64,000 nucleotides of DNA from CAWAHD01 sp963781785. Its GTDB lineage: Bacteria; Planctomycetota; Planctomycetia; Isosphaerales; Isosphaeraceae. Made by a program: the position numbers and the translations under genes. Positions 30,062 to 39,545 of the stretch are shown here, in pieces; positions within the stretch are counted from its first letter, which is position 1; each line of letters opens with the position of its first letter. The notes under the pieces are model-generated. The model saw only the letters and a list, made by a program, of their open reading frames with translations, made no database searches and was not told where the DNA came from. Location of the stretch: positions 3,410,001-3,474,000 of the forward strand of contig CAWAHD010000005.1 in the NCBI GenBank assembly GCA_963781785.1. The letters run 5' to 3'.

Positions 30062-31236
30062 CGCGTTTGTCCGATCTGGGGGAGAGGCCGAAGCTGGTCG
30101 GCGGACACGGCACACCGGAACCCGATGTTCTCGCGGCGCGCGAGCTCTCCCTGTCCGGTGACGAACTGGCACGTGGCCTCGGTGGGGAAGTAAGTGTTGT
30201 ACGCCCCGCCGACAATCCGGCGCATCGGTTTCCACGGCACGAACGATTGATCCGCGTCGCAGGGGATGGTCTCCAGAGGATCGTCGAGCCATTCCCAGAC
30301 GTTTCCGGTCATCTGGAAGATGCCGTTGGGTGTGGTACCGCCGGGAAACGACCCCACCGGCACCGTCTGGCCAATCTGAGCGGGTGCGAGATTCGCCCGC
30401 TCCGGGTCGAACAGGTCGCCCCAGGGATAGCGGTTGCAATCACCGCCGGAGAGCTGCTCGGGCCATCCCCCGGCCTTCTGCCATTCCGCAGCGGTTGGCA
30501 GCCGCTTGCCCACCCAGCGTGCATAAGCCATCGCTTCATACCAGCAAATGCCGACCACGGGATGGTCGCCCTGCCGCGCGGGAAACGTGCGATTCTCCCA
30601 GTCCCGAGGACCAGGCTGCCCGGTCCGGTCGGTGAAGCGAACCACGCTGGGCCAGACCTGGGACGGCCAGATTTCGAGCGTGTCGTAACCGCCGGCCTGG
30701 ATGAACTTCTGGAACTGGCGGTTCGTGACGGCGTACCGGTCCAGGAAGAAGGCTGCGATCTGGGTGCTCATGCAAGTGCCGTCGGACTGCACGACGGAGA
30801 CGCTGCCGACCGGGACGAGCGCCATCTGCTTTCGAAGGAGGTCCCAGGCCGCGCGTGCATCGGATTCAGCGATCTCGTGGATCGCTTCCTGCAAGAGCAC
30901 GAATGCATAGCGTTCCTCGCCGATCAAGCGTTTCGCCATCTCGTGGATTTCGTCCCGCGATCGAGGCCGGAGCGAGCTGAGCGCCTTCTTGTGCTGCCTC
31001 CTGCCGGGCGAACCCGGGAGCAATGCGCCGCCCTGCGGCAATGCCCCCGGGTGCGGCCGCTTGAGCGACATCCAGCCGAAGAGCCTGGCCGTCCACCCTG
31101 GAGCGGACGACCGGGGCGGACCAGCCGGAGCTGGTGGGGCGCTCGCGGGAGGAGTCATGGCCGCACCAGGCCTGAGCTGGGCCGAGGGGGCGTGATCCCG
31201 CGCGTCGAGACGGGGAGGGTGGTCCTGGAGTTTCAC
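30058..31236 (-). CDS. FGE-sulfatase (SUMF1-fold) domain protein
   Basis: 392 residues. The Pro-rich N-terminal 130 residues carry no recognisable domain; the SUMF1/FGE fold follows: FFLDRYAVTNRQFQKFI, HPVVGICWYEAMAYARWVGKRLPTAAEW, YPWGD, NGIFQMTGNVWEWLDDP, and RRENIGFRCA at the end. Most bacterial proteins of this fold are not formylglycine-generating enzymes but C-type-lectin-like binders or modifiers. Here the GTPase/Che context favours a sensor or target-binding role. GTG start at 31236. Stop overlaps the GTPase start. Confidence 0.8.
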   Translation of the reverse strand: MKLQDHPPRLDARDHAPSAQLRPGAAMTPPASAPPAPAGPPRSSAPGWTARLFGWMSLKRPHPGALPQGGALLPGSPGRRQHKKALSSLRPRSRDEIHEMAKRLIGEERYAFVLLQEAIHEIAESDARAAWDLLRKQMALVPVGSVSVVQSDGTCMSTQIAAFFLDRYAVTNRQFQKFIQAGGYDTLEIWPSQVWPSVVRFTDRTGQPGPRDWENRTFPARQGDHPVVGICWYEAMAYARWVGKRLPTAAEWQKAGGWPEQLSGGDCNRYPWGDLFDPERANLAPAQIGQTVPVGSFPGGTTPNGIFQMTGNVWEWLDDPLETIPCDADQSFVPWKPMRRIVGGAYNTYFPTEATCQFVTGQGELARRENIGFRCAVSADQLRPLPQIGQTR

Positions 31237-31257
31237 GGCGCTGGCCTTTCTATCTTC

Positions 31258-31857
31258 TCAACGCGTGGCGCGGCGCCCCCGGGCGCTCTGCCGCACGTCG
31301 CTGCACAGGGTCTGGAATTGCTGGAGAATCGCCTGGGCGACCGGATTGCCCGGGACGGAATCACTCCCGGCCGATCGGATCGGAATCGCCAGGGCTGTGT
31401 GAGGCAGCCCGCTCGAGGCCGCTGCCTGGGAATTCTGGTCGTGAGAATGAAACGCGGTGCTCTCATGCGGCGCACCCATGGATTCGATCCGCTCTTGCTC
31501 GACCCGCGCCCACGCCTCGGCCAGCAAGCGGCGATCGTCCTCGAGTTGCGACATCGAGGCGTTCCAGTCCTGCTGCTCTCGCTCGGCCTGTTCCAGCAGC
31601 CGGCGCTGGGTCTCCTCGAGTTCATCGGATTTCTTCTTGTAGGAGTCTTCGAGCTCGGCAATGTCCCGCCCGGGCGGCTTGAGCGCCGGACGCTGCCGCG
31701 CCAGGGTCTCGATCGAGCTCAACCGTTCCAGCACCAGTTCGCGCACCCACTCCAAGTCCTGGATCAACCAGGCGTAACTCGAAGAATTCGCCGCCGTAGG
31801 GCGCCGGGCGTCGGGGTCCCGCGGCAAGTTCTCCGGCCTGCGAAGATCGTTCATCAT
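31258..31857 (-). CDS. Coiled-coil protein of the Che/GTPase operon (short)
   Basis: About 199 residues. A central heptad-rich helix (ELEDSYKKKSDELEETQRRL and following) sits between a polar N-terminus and a low-complexity C-terminus. No recognised domain. ATG 31857 (in tandem with 31854); a GTG at 31872 is also possible. Its position between the longer coiled-coil gene and the FGE gene suggests a scaffold. Confidence 0.55.
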   Translation of the reverse strand: MMNDLRRPENLPRDPDARRPTAANSSSYAWLIQDLEWVRELVLERLSSIETLARQRPALKPPGRDIAELEDSYKKKSDELEETQRRLLEQAEREQQDWNASMSQLEDDRRLLAEAWARVEQERIESMGAPHESTAFHSHDQNSQAAASSGLPHTALAIPIRSAGSDSVPGNPVAQAILQQFQTLCSDVRQSARGRRATR

Positions 31858-31977
31858 CAAACCGCCAATCACTCATTGCTGAAGTCAGGGATTTTGTCGT
31901 ATGAGTTTTTTTGAATGCGACTGTCTCGGACTCTCGCGTACGCCGGAACGACAACGAGGCGAGGTCGCTCGATGCCT

Positions 31978-33018
31978 CTATCGCGGGCTGGTTCGGTTCC
32001 AGAGCCGTGACAACCGGCCCGCGAGGCTTCTCTGCCGGCGATCCTCCTCTTCGCGCTGGTGAATCTCCAGCAAATGCTGCCGCAAGGCCCGGATTCTCTG
32101 GTCCGAGTCCAGGTCTCTGACGGGGCGTTCACGCTCCTGGTTTGGCTGCGGCGCCTTGGGTTGTACCAGGGAGGCCTGCGAGAGTCTGGTCCGCAGCTCG
32201 GCAAGGGCTGCCTGGTGCTCGAGTCCCTCCCGCTTTCGCGTGTCCTCCAGTTGCTCGAGCTGGTGCTTGAGCTCGTCACGCTCATTCTGAAGTTCGCCCA
32301 GCCATGACCGCAGAGAGCCCGAGTTCTCAGCGGCCGTTCGTTCGACGACTTCCTGCCATTCCCGGAGCCGGAGGTTCTCCTCCTGAAGAGCTTGGACCAC
32401 CAGGGCGTCCGGGTGAGGGCCCGAATCGGCCCGCTGGTCGTCGTCCCCCGCGGCCGGGGGACACGCCTGGGCCTGGGCCAGCCCTGCCTCGAGTCGCGTG
32501 ATCTTCGCGTTATAAACTTCGCGCTCGAGTTCCCACCCGCGGCGATCTTGCTCGGTCTTCGATCGCAGCTCGTCGGCTTCCCGCTCCTTGACCGCCAGTC
32601 GGGCCTGGACCCGACGAACCGCGTCTTCGTCCTGTCCCTCCACTCGCTTTTCCAGCTCGGCCACCCATTCGGTGAGCCGGTCCCACTCGGCCCGGGCCGC
32701 GGCACTCGACTCTTCGAGCAAGCCGAGCTGGTCGAGCAAGAGCGCGACCGTCTCCTCACCCTTGGCGACCTCGCACTGGAGCCGCTCGACTTCGGCTTGT
32801 GCGGCCAGGGCGCTCTCGCTCGCGGCGGACGGAGCCAGTTCGTCAAGGGCGGAGGCAACACCGGAAGCCATCGTTTCCGATGCCCTTTCGGTGTGCAAAA
32901 GGAGTTCCTCCTCGAGCCGCGCAATCTCCTCCTGCAAGAGCGCGATCGTCTCGAGATAGTCGGTGAGCGAGTGCCCTTCCCGGCCGGCGACCGTTTCGTC
33001 GATGTCGATGTTTGTCAT
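31978..33018 (-). CDS. Long coiled-coil protein of the Che/GTPase operon
   Basis: 346 residues, almost entirely alpha-helical and charged (LEEELLLHTERASETM, AVRRVQARLAVKEREADELR, LRSWLGELQNERDELKHQLE), ending in a basic RRQRSLAGRLSRLW. No catalytic motif. The ATG overlaps the stop of the PATAN regulator (ATGA), so synthesis is coupled. Likely a structural adaptor. Confidence 0.7.
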   Translation of the reverse strand: MTNIDIDETVAGREGHSLTDYLETIALLQEEIARLEEELLLHTERASETMASGVASALDELAPSAASESALAAQAEVERLQCEVAKGEETVALLLDQLGLLEESSAAARAEWDRLTEWVAELEKRVEGQDEDAVRRVQARLAVKEREADELRSKTEQDRRGWELEREVYNAKITRLEAGLAQAQACPPAAGDDDQRADSGPHPDALVVQALQEENLRLREWQEVVERTAAENSGSLRSWLGELQNERDELKHQLEQLEDTRKREGLEHQAALAELRTRLSQASLVQPKAPQPNQERERPVRDLDSDQRIRALRQHLLEIHQREEEDRRQRSLAGRLSRLWNRTSPR

Positions 33019-34080
33019 TTTTTCGGTAACAAATGGCTGACGGTGGTGGAAAGGTCCGACTCGCTCAAGGGTCGGTGCATCACACCGTCGAGTCCCATCG
33101 CGTCGAGCCTGGTCAATTCGCTCTCGTCGTCGATGTTCAGGATGCCGACGTACCGGGTCCCATTGGCGTGTTGCTGCTTGCAGGTTCGGAAGAACCCCTC
33201 CTGCTCGGGGCGGTCCATGGCCAGGATGACGAGGTGGAAGGGCTGTCGGCGCAACAGGAGCTGCGCGGCAATCCGGTCCTGGACGATCTTCAGTTGGTGA
33301 TTGGCGCCTTCAGGGCCGAGCAGTTGCCGGATGACGCGGCACGGTGTCCTGGTCCTCTTCCAGCACGAGAATGGAGCTCGACGAGCTCGGTGCCCGCCGC
33401 TCGATGAGCCCTGCCAGTTCGAGGCCGCGCGCGATGGCCACGACTTCGGCGAGGTCCAGTCCCGTCTGACGTGCCACCTCAGCCAGGGTGCGGGCGCCAT
33501 CGAGCAGGGTGTGGATCTTGATCGCGGTCGGAGCCAGGCCGGCGCGATCGGGGTTTCCGCCGCGCGGGTTCTGCCGCGCACAGACCAGGTCGCCCCAATC
33601 ACCAGCATCGGCCAGGTGGTCGGTGTGGCGCAGCCCTTCGACAACCAGCGCCGGCACGCTGATCTGCAAGGGGAACGCCTGAAACATCGGCGGCAGCGTC
33701 GTGACCGGCTCGAAAGCGAACTTGCCCGGCTCGCCGGTCATGGCACGGTAGGTCAGTACCGCCGCCTGGAACCGCAGCAAGGCACGGATCCTCCTCGGGT
33801 CGGAAAGACTGCGCTCCAGCAGCTTGACCAGTCCCGCCATCGACGCATCCTGCTGTTCGCCGAGGGTGAGCGCCAGGAGCGGCCCGAGGTCGGACAGGTC
33901 GGCAGGAAGATGGTCTTCCAGCCGGTCCGGACGAAACGTCGGCGAATAAACAGCCTGGACCCGCCCGCCGGAGAGCGCCCAGCGGATCCGGTCCTTGCCC
34001 GATTCGAGCGTGAGCCTGCCTGCCTGCTGACTGATGTTGAGAAAGTCGAGGAGAGCACGCAGCGAGAATGGCCCGGTCAT
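33015..34080 (-). CDS. PATAN/DUF4388 plus receiver-like response regulator (one frame break)
   Basis: N-terminal DUF4388 (PATAN) domain begins MTGPFSLRALLDFLNISQQ and includes TGRL..ESG-type strands (AGRLTLESGKDRIRWAL). A winged-helix-like segment follows (TLAEVARQTGLDLAEVVAIARGLELAGLI). The C-terminal receiver-like domain (SSILVLEEDQDTV ... LVILAMDRPEQEG) has an acidic start but an atypical phospho-acceptor region, so it may be a pseudo-receiver. The frame breaks at 33334-33342; one CG gained joins VP to RVIRQLLGPEG. Similar PATAN-receiver proteins (PixG/PilG-like) sit in pilus-controlling chemosensory operons of cyanobacteria. Confidence 0.75.
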
Positions 34081-34096
34081 CCCCTCCAGGATTGGG

Positions 34097-34573
34097 TCAG
34101 TCGACCTCCCCGACCGCCTCGGGCATGGCGCAGCCGGTGCGCTGGGCCTGCACGACCATCGCGCCCATTTGCAGTGCATTGGCCACACCGCTCTTGAGCA
34201 GCTCCGGCGTGAACGGTTTGGGGATCTGGTCGACCACGTTGGGGTATTCGGCGTATTGCGCGAACGCCCTGTTTCGCATGGCCGAGCTGATGACGACCGG
34301 GATCCGGGACGTCGACTCATCTTCGACCAGCCTCCGGCAGACGTCGACGCCGGTAATTCCCGGCAACTGGTGGTCCAGGAGGATCAACTGGGGGTGCACG
34401 GAGCGGGCCAGCTCCAGCCCCTGCTCGGCGTCGACGGCCATGGCGATCCGGTAGCCCGCCTGCGAGAGGTGGCACTCGACCATCTTCCGGATCGTGTGGC
34501 TGTCGTCAATGATCAGGATCAGAGGTTTTTCCATGGCGACCAGGGCTCCGCTCGCTCGTTCCAGATCCTTCAT
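34097..34573 (-). CDS. CheY-like single-domain response regulator
   Basis: 158 residues. Receiver domain with the acidic pair IIDDS, phospho-acceptor Asp in LILLDHQLPG, conserved SSA and Lys in PKPFTPELL. No output domain. ATG 34573 overlaps the CheA stop (ATGA). An internal ATG at 34534 (MEKPL) would give a minimal receiver. Presumably phosphorylated by the adjacent CheA and acts on a motor or GTPase partner. Confidence 0.85.
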   Translation of the reverse strand: MKDLERASGALVAMEKPLILIIDDSHTIRKMVECHLSQAGYRIAMAVDAEQGLELARSVHPQLILLDHQLPGITGVDVCRRLVEDESTSRIPVVISSAMRNRAFAQYAEYPNVVDQIPKPFTPELLKSGVANALQMGAMVVQAQRTGCAMPEAVGEVD

Positions 34574-37410
34574 TGCCGCACGCCCGACAGGACCTCTTCG
34601 ACCGTCCGCGCGAGCTTGCGGGGGTCGACCGGCTTGGAAAGCAAGGCCTGCGCCCCCAGCTCGAGCACGCGCCGCCGCGTTTCCGCGTCGGTAAGTGAGC
34701 TGGCCACGACGACGGGTATCGCCGCCAGGAGCGCCGAGTGCTTCATCTCGGTGAGAAGGGCAAACCCATCGAGTCGGGGCATCTCCAGGTCGGTGACCAC
34801 GAGCGCATAACTCGCGCCGCGGAGCCGGGAAAGCGCCTCCATGCCGTCGGAGACTTCGTGGACATCCATCCCCAATTGAGCGAGCTGCCGCGCCATGCCG
34901 CGGCGTACGCTGATCGAGTCATCCGCCACCAGGACCGCCGGCCGCTCTCGTCGGGAGAGCCGGCACGGCTCCGTTGGCGGCGACGAAAGCGCGGGGACCG
35001 TTTCTGAGATTTCACTGAGTTTCAACCATCGCTCCAGGCCCGTCGGATTGATGACGGAAATCAACTCGCCGTTGACCGAAAGACTCGTTCCCGCAACCAG
35101 GGGATGACCGGCCAGAAGCGCACCGAGCGGCTTGATGAGCAGGTCTTCGTTCCCTTCGATCGAGTCCACGACCCAGCCGATATTCCGGCTGCCGGTTCGG
35201 ACTACCACAAGCTTAGGCCACGCCGGAGAGTCCGACCGGCCGAATAAGAGCGTCTCACTGGCGAAGACGACCGGGATGGCCTGGTCGCGAAACAGAACGG
35301 TGCGGCCCGCGCCGGCCGGAGAAACGGCGGCCGGCGCTGGCTCCGCCGAGGGCGAGCCCGAGCTCGGGACGGGAGGCTCGAAGGGCTGGACCGATTCGAT
35401 CTGCGACGCGGGAACCGCGAAGCCCTGGCCGGCGACCCTCACGATCAGCGCAGGCTCCAGGGCAAGCTGCGACGGGAGCCGGAGCGTGACCCGGGTTCCA
35501 CGCCCGGCCTGCGAGGTCAGGTCAATGGTGCCGCGCAGCTTGCTTACCTCACGCGCGACCACGTCCATTCCCACTCCCCGGCCCGAGATCGCATTGGCTT
35601 CCGCCCTGGTCGAGAAACCCGCCTGAAAGATGAAAGCGTGAAGCTGTTCGGCGCTGGGCGTCACATCGGGAGCGAGCCAGCCCAGTCGCCGGGCCTTCTT
35701 TGCGATGGCTTCTTTATCCAAACCACGCCCATCATCCTCCACGGCGATCACGACTGCGTTTGCCTCGCGGCGCGCCTCGAGCGTGACCTTGCCCATGGCT
35801 GGCTTGCGCAGTCCGCGCGCGGTCGTCGGGAGATTCAATGCCGTGCCCCACCGCGTTGCGCACCACATGGAGCAGCGGCTCGAATGCCTTGTCCTGGATT
35901 GCCCGGTCCACGCCCGTCTCCTCGCCGAGCATGACGACTTCGACCTGCCGGCCTTCGACCCGTGCTGCATCATGCACCACGCGCGCCAGGCGGTGAAACA
36001 GGCCTCGGACCGGGACGATCCGCAGCGATTGGAAGGAATCCCAAAGCTGGTGCGAGAGCCGGACCAACGTGTCGCCGCGGTCGGCCATGAAGGCTGCCGA
36101 GGCCTGCGCCGTTCGGCCATGACTGTCATATCGTCTGCCTGCTCGGCCAGACGGCAAAGCTGACCCGGGAGATCCGACCGAGGATCGGCCGGTGTGCGAA
36201 ACCTCCGGTGCTCCCGTCCCAATCCGGCCTCATGCAGCCGCTCCATGCTGCCGAGCAGGCGGTTCTTGGACGCACGAACGGTCGCCGCGAACGTCCTGAT
36301 CGATTCCGCCTGGGACAGCCAGAAACGCCCCTGCACAATCAGCTCTCCGGCGAGGTTGGTCAACTCGTCGAACCGCGCGGTCGGCACGCGGATCGGCCCT
36401 TCCGCTGCCGGACCCTGGGGCTCCGGGGCGACCTCGACACTCACCGGGTCGGGGACCGTCCCGCCAAGGGCTGTCGAGATCTCCACGGCGGCCGGGCCAG
36501 GCGCGCCCGGGCAGCGGCGCAAGAGCCCGATCACGTCGTCCAGGTAGCCGACGACTTGATGGAGCAGGTCGTTCAGGCCGTCGGACACCCGGCCGGACGC
36601 CTGCTCGAGCCGTTCCTCCAGTGAATGAATGAGCGCGGCCAGCTCGCTCAGGCCCACGCTTCCCGCCGCTCCTTTCAGAGTGTGGAAGCACCGAGCCAGC
36701 TCCGCGATCGCGCCGCGATGATCGCCGTCCTGCGCCAGCCCCACGACGAGGCTCTCGATTCGCTCGAACAACTCGGTGGCATCGACAAGAAAGGCATCCC
36801 TCATATCATGGTCGAGATCGAGTTGCTTGGGTAGCGAAGGAATCTGGAGATCCAGCTCCCGTGAGGGAGGAATGACCTCTTCGGAGCCGCCGATGAGCCG
36901 CAGCAAGGTCCGGGCGTCGATCGCGGGCGGCTCGGTTTCTTCGGGGAGCCATTGCTCGTCGCAGGCGGCTGATTCGCCGGCCAGCTCGGCGGCATGGCTG
37001 GTCGGGTCAACCAGGGCGAGATAGTCACTCCAGCGCTCGTAGGACTGCTCGAGGACCGAAAGCGCGGTCCCCGGCAAGTCGCCGCCCTGCTCCGTTTGGT
37101 CGCCGGCCAGGAGCGTGATCGCCCTGGAGCAGAAGGAAGCCAGATCGGCTGCGGACTCTTCCTGGCCCGGCTCGGACCGAAGGCATTCCCAGACTTCGCT
37201 CAGAAGAGCGATCCGGCGCAAGGCTTGTCCCTCGGCTGTGCGCTCGGCGGCTTCGGCCGCATCGGCCAGGCCATTCAACCGTTCACGGATGCCGTCAAGA
37301 TCCGGCGTGGGCGCCAGCCCTTTGGTCTGGGCCATCGCGGTGTTTTGCCAGTCTTGGCTCAGCGTTTCCAGCGAATCGGCCAGCGCAGGGGATGTCGAAT
37401 AGGCGTTCAT
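34570..37410 (-). CDS. cheA: Hybrid CheA histidine kinase with C-terminal receiver (two compensating frame breaks)
   Basis: About 946 residues. The HPt domain contains the phospho-His in CFHTLKGAAGSVG. The dimerisation/ATPase region has an N box VVRNAVGHGIESPDD, G1 EDDGRGLD and G2 SGRGVGMDVV. A CheW-like regulatory domain follows, and a receiver domain closes the protein (VADDSISVRR, VTDLEMPRLDG, LSKPVDP). The N-terminus adds about 190 residues of helical sequence. Between about 36105 and 35820 the frame is displaced. The correct sequence (AAFMADRGDTLVRLSHQLWD ... SPDDRARG) is in another frame, and both edges are CG tracts, so the long open frame hides two indels. ChpA/FrzE-like architecture. 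ATGA overlap with the MCP stop. Confidence 0.85.
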   Translation of the reverse strand: MNAYSTSPALADSLETLSQDWQNTAMAQTKGLAPTPDLDGIRERLNGLADAAEAAERTAEGQALRRIALLSEVWECLRSEPGQEESAADLASFCSRAITLLAGDQTEQGGDLPGTALSVLEQSYERWSDYLALVDPTSHAAELAGESAACDEQWLPEETEPPAIDARTLLRLIGGSEEVIPPSRELDLQIPSLPKQLDLDHDMRDAFLVDATELFERIESLVVGLAQDGDHRGAIAELARCFHTLKGAAGSVGLSELAALIHSLEERLEQASGRVSDGLNDLLHQVVGYLDDVIGLLRRCPGAPGPAAVEISTALGGTVPDPVSVEVAPEPQGPAAEGPIRVPTARFDELTNLAGELIVQGRFWLSQAESIRTFAATVRASKNRLLGSMERLHEAGLGREHRRFRTPADPRSDLPGQLCRLAEQADDMTVMAERRRPRQPSWPTAATRWSGSRTSFGIPSNRCGSSRSEACFTAWRAWCMMQHGSKAGRSKSSCSARRRAWTGQSRTRHSSRCSMWCATRWGTALNLPTTARGLRKPAMGKVTLEARREANAVVIAVEDDGRGLDKEAIAKKARRLGWLAPDVTPSAEQLHAFIFQAGFSTRAEANAISGRGVGMDVVAREVSKLRGTIDLTSQAGRGTRVTLRLPSQLALEPALIVRVAGQGFAVPASQIESVQPFEPPVPSSGSPSAEPAPAAVSPAGAGRTVLFRDQAIPVVFASETLLFGRSDSPAWPKLVVVRTGSRNIGWVVDSIEGNEDLLIKPLGALLAGHPLVAGTSLSVNGELISVINPTGLERWLKLSEISETVPALSSPPTEPCRLSRRERPAVLVADDSISVRRGMARQLAQLGMDVHEVSDGMEALSRLRGASYALVVTDLEMPRLDGFALLTEMKHSALLAAIPVVVASSLTDAETRRRVLELGAQALLSKPVDPRKLARTVEEVLSGVRQ

Positions 37411-38885
37411 TGCAAGCTCTCACTACCGGCTTGTTCCCGCCTGGAATCGCGCCGGACCGAGGACGGCCGGCGAGACGACAGGTTCGGCTGGGACGACGTC
37501 GTGTGGGCGCCGTCCTTGATCGACCAGACGGGACCGCTCGCAGGGGCGGCCGGGGCCGGGACGGCCGCCGCCCTGACAGGCGAAGCGGCGGCCAGGCGCT
37601 GCCACGGGTCGTACGACTGCCGGAGCGCTTTGATGAACGCGCGGGCCTCGTTCGTCCGTTCTTGAGTCTGGCTGGTGACGTCGGAGACCTTTTGCATGGC
37701 CCGCACCAGCTCCCGAGTCGAAAGGACCTGGTCGTTGGTCGAGCGCGAGATGCCCTCGACAAGCCTGGCCGATTGCTCGGCGACCTGACTGATGCGTTCG
37801 AGCGACGAGCCGGCCTGGTGGACCCGTTGCGACTCGCGCTCCATATCGGCATGTTCTTCGTTCAAAGCGCGGATGCTCTCCTGGGCGTCGGCCTGGATCG
37901 CCTCGACGGTGGTGCCGATCTCGCGGGTGGCCGCGGCCGTCCGTTCTGCCAGCTTGCGGATCTCCTCGGCGACGACCGCGAAGCCCCGGCCGTGCTCGCC
38001 GGCCCGGATCGACTCGATCGTGGCGTTGAGGGCAAGCATGTCGGTGCGGCTGGAGATACCGCGGATCAAGTCCACGGTGACGACAATTTCGGTGGATCGG
38101 TCCTCCAGGCGGCGGACCTTCCGCCCGTTGGCGTCGATCCGCGCAAGCAACCGGTCGATCCCCTCGATGACGTTGTGCACCTGTTCGAGCCCCTGGCGCG
38201 CCTCCTGCCGAGCTCGCTCGCAGGCGTCGGCTGCTTCCCCGGCATGGTGCGAGATCACGTCAATTCGCTCGGACAGAGACTCGACGCTTGTGGCGGTCCG
38301 AGAGACGGCCTCCGATTGGTCTGCGGCGCCGGAGGCGACGCGTTCGTTCGTCTCTTCGAGTGCCGAAATGTCCCGGTTGATCTGGGCCGCCGAACGGCGG
38401 AACTCGTCCAGAAGAACCGCGAGCGGTTGGGTCGTCCCGTTGCCGATGGCTCCCGGTCCTTCCAGCCACTCGCTCGGCTTTGGCGGCCCATTCATGGCTG
38501 TCCAGAATTGCCGCACCACCCGCTCTGTCTCGGCGTGCTCAGCGCGAGTGTGCCGGGCGTGGTCGAGGAGATCGCGCAGATGAGCGATCCAGGCGTCGAA
38601 GATGTCCGATCCGAGAATCGGAAGAGAGATTGCGACGGACCGCTCGCTCGAGGCAGGCTCCTGGTCACGCTCGTCGCTTCCCAGAGCGGCCAGGCAAGTC
38701 GTGGCGTCGCCGAGCACTCGCCTGGCGGCCAGCCAGGCACACAATCCGCCCGCGGCCGCTCCGGCCAGTAGCCCCAGCACCCATCCCAGGCGCGGCCCCA
38801 GTTGGAGCACCGACCCCACGGCCGCGGCCGCTCCGGCCGCTCCGATCACCACTCCCCGCGACACGATGCGTGGCTCCCAGTGCAT
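37407..38885 (-). CDS. Methyl-accepting chemotaxis-type receptor
   Basis: 492 residues. Two hydrophobic segments near the N-terminus with almost no periplasmic loop (VIGAAGAAAAVGSVL, GWVLGLLAGAAAGGLCAW), so it is likely to sense cytoplasmic or membrane signals. The signalling hairpin LALNATIESIRAGEHGRGFAVVAEEIRKL is typical. The C-terminus is Ala/Pro-rich without a methyltransferase-tether motif that I can recognise. ATG 38885 has GAGGGGG upstream. Confidence 0.85.
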   Translation of the reverse strand: MHWEPRIVSRGVVIGAAGAAAAVGSVLQLGPRLGWVLGLLAGAAAGGLCAWLAARRVLGDATTCLAALGSDERDQEPASSERSVAISLPILGSDIFDAWIAHLRDLLDHARHTRAEHAETERVVRQFWTAMNGPPKPSEWLEGPGAIGNGTTQPLAVLLDEFRRSAAQINRDISALEETNERVASGAADQSEAVSRTATSVESLSERIDVISHHAGEAADACERARQEARQGLEQVHNVIEGIDRLLARIDANGRKVRRLEDRSTEIVVTVDLIRGISSRTDMLALNATIESIRAGEHGRGFAVVAEEIRKLAERTAAATREIGTTVEAIQADAQESIRALNEEHADMERESQRVHQAGSSLERISQVAEQSARLVEGISRSTNDQVLSTRELVRAMQKVSDVTSQTQERTNEARAFIKALRQSYDPWQRLAAASPVRAAAVPAPAAPASGPVWSIKDGAHTTSSQPNLSSRRPSSVRRDSRREQAGSESLQ

Positions 38886-38918
38886 GATCCCCCTCGGCAG
38901 CATTCGGTGTGTGTGGAT

Positions 38919-39514
38919 CTATCTCATCGTGCCCGTGCCGGCTGCTTGCCAGGTCGTTTCGCCCACCGAGAGCGAAGGATAGAAGCCGGGTTCGTTCGTG
39001 AGTCCATACCAGCGGGCAACCGACGACCGCAGTCTGCGCCAGGTCGCCGCAGCGTCGAGAATCGGGTAGCGCGTTTCGCGCGCAGAAGGTGCCCGATCCA
39101 GACGGACCCGTTCTCATCGAGCCGGGGCGCGTGAAAATCGGGGCGTTCCCTGCTGATCGACGTGCCCGAGTGGTCGATCCGCAGACCCCACGCGTCGTGT
39201 TCCGTTCTCAGGATCAGCACCACACACCCGGTCTTTTCTGCACCGACAACTTTCGCCGCGGAGGCTTCGGCCGCGACTTCCGGACGTGGGTCGATCGCGG
39301 TCTCAGGTTCTGTGCTTCGATCGCTTCCCGTTGGGCCAATCGTGATCACCGGAACGACCTCCCGGTGATAGGGGCACAGCCCGACCACTTGGGGCGGGCT
39401 CCAGACGAGGCGAACCAGGGATTCCATGTCCAGGACAGCGACCACGGATTCGACGGACACGGCCATCTGCCCGAGGTCACAGTCAAACAGGCAAAATGCG
39501 TTCTCTGGTTCCAT
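38919..39514 (-). CDS. CheW-like adaptor (one frame break)
   Basis: Starts MEPENAFCLFDCDLGQMAVSV, with the CheW-type first strands and SVESVVAVLDM, then YHREVVPVITIGPTG and CVVLILRTEHDAWGLRID. The frame breaks at 39077-39084; removing one CG gives GHLLRETRYPILDAAATWRRLR and the end ...GTMR at 38919. Without repair the protein runs into an unrelated Arg/Pro-rich tail. Located 33 bp before the MCP gene in the same operon. Confidence 0.65.
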
Positions 39515-39545
39515 CGCGGCTCGGCTGCCCCCTGTTGGTCACCGC

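Noticed and set aside
35700..36160. Short minus-strand frame with VVRNAVGHGIESPDD as a separate gene
   Set aside because: It is the true continuation of CheA between two indels, not an independent protein.
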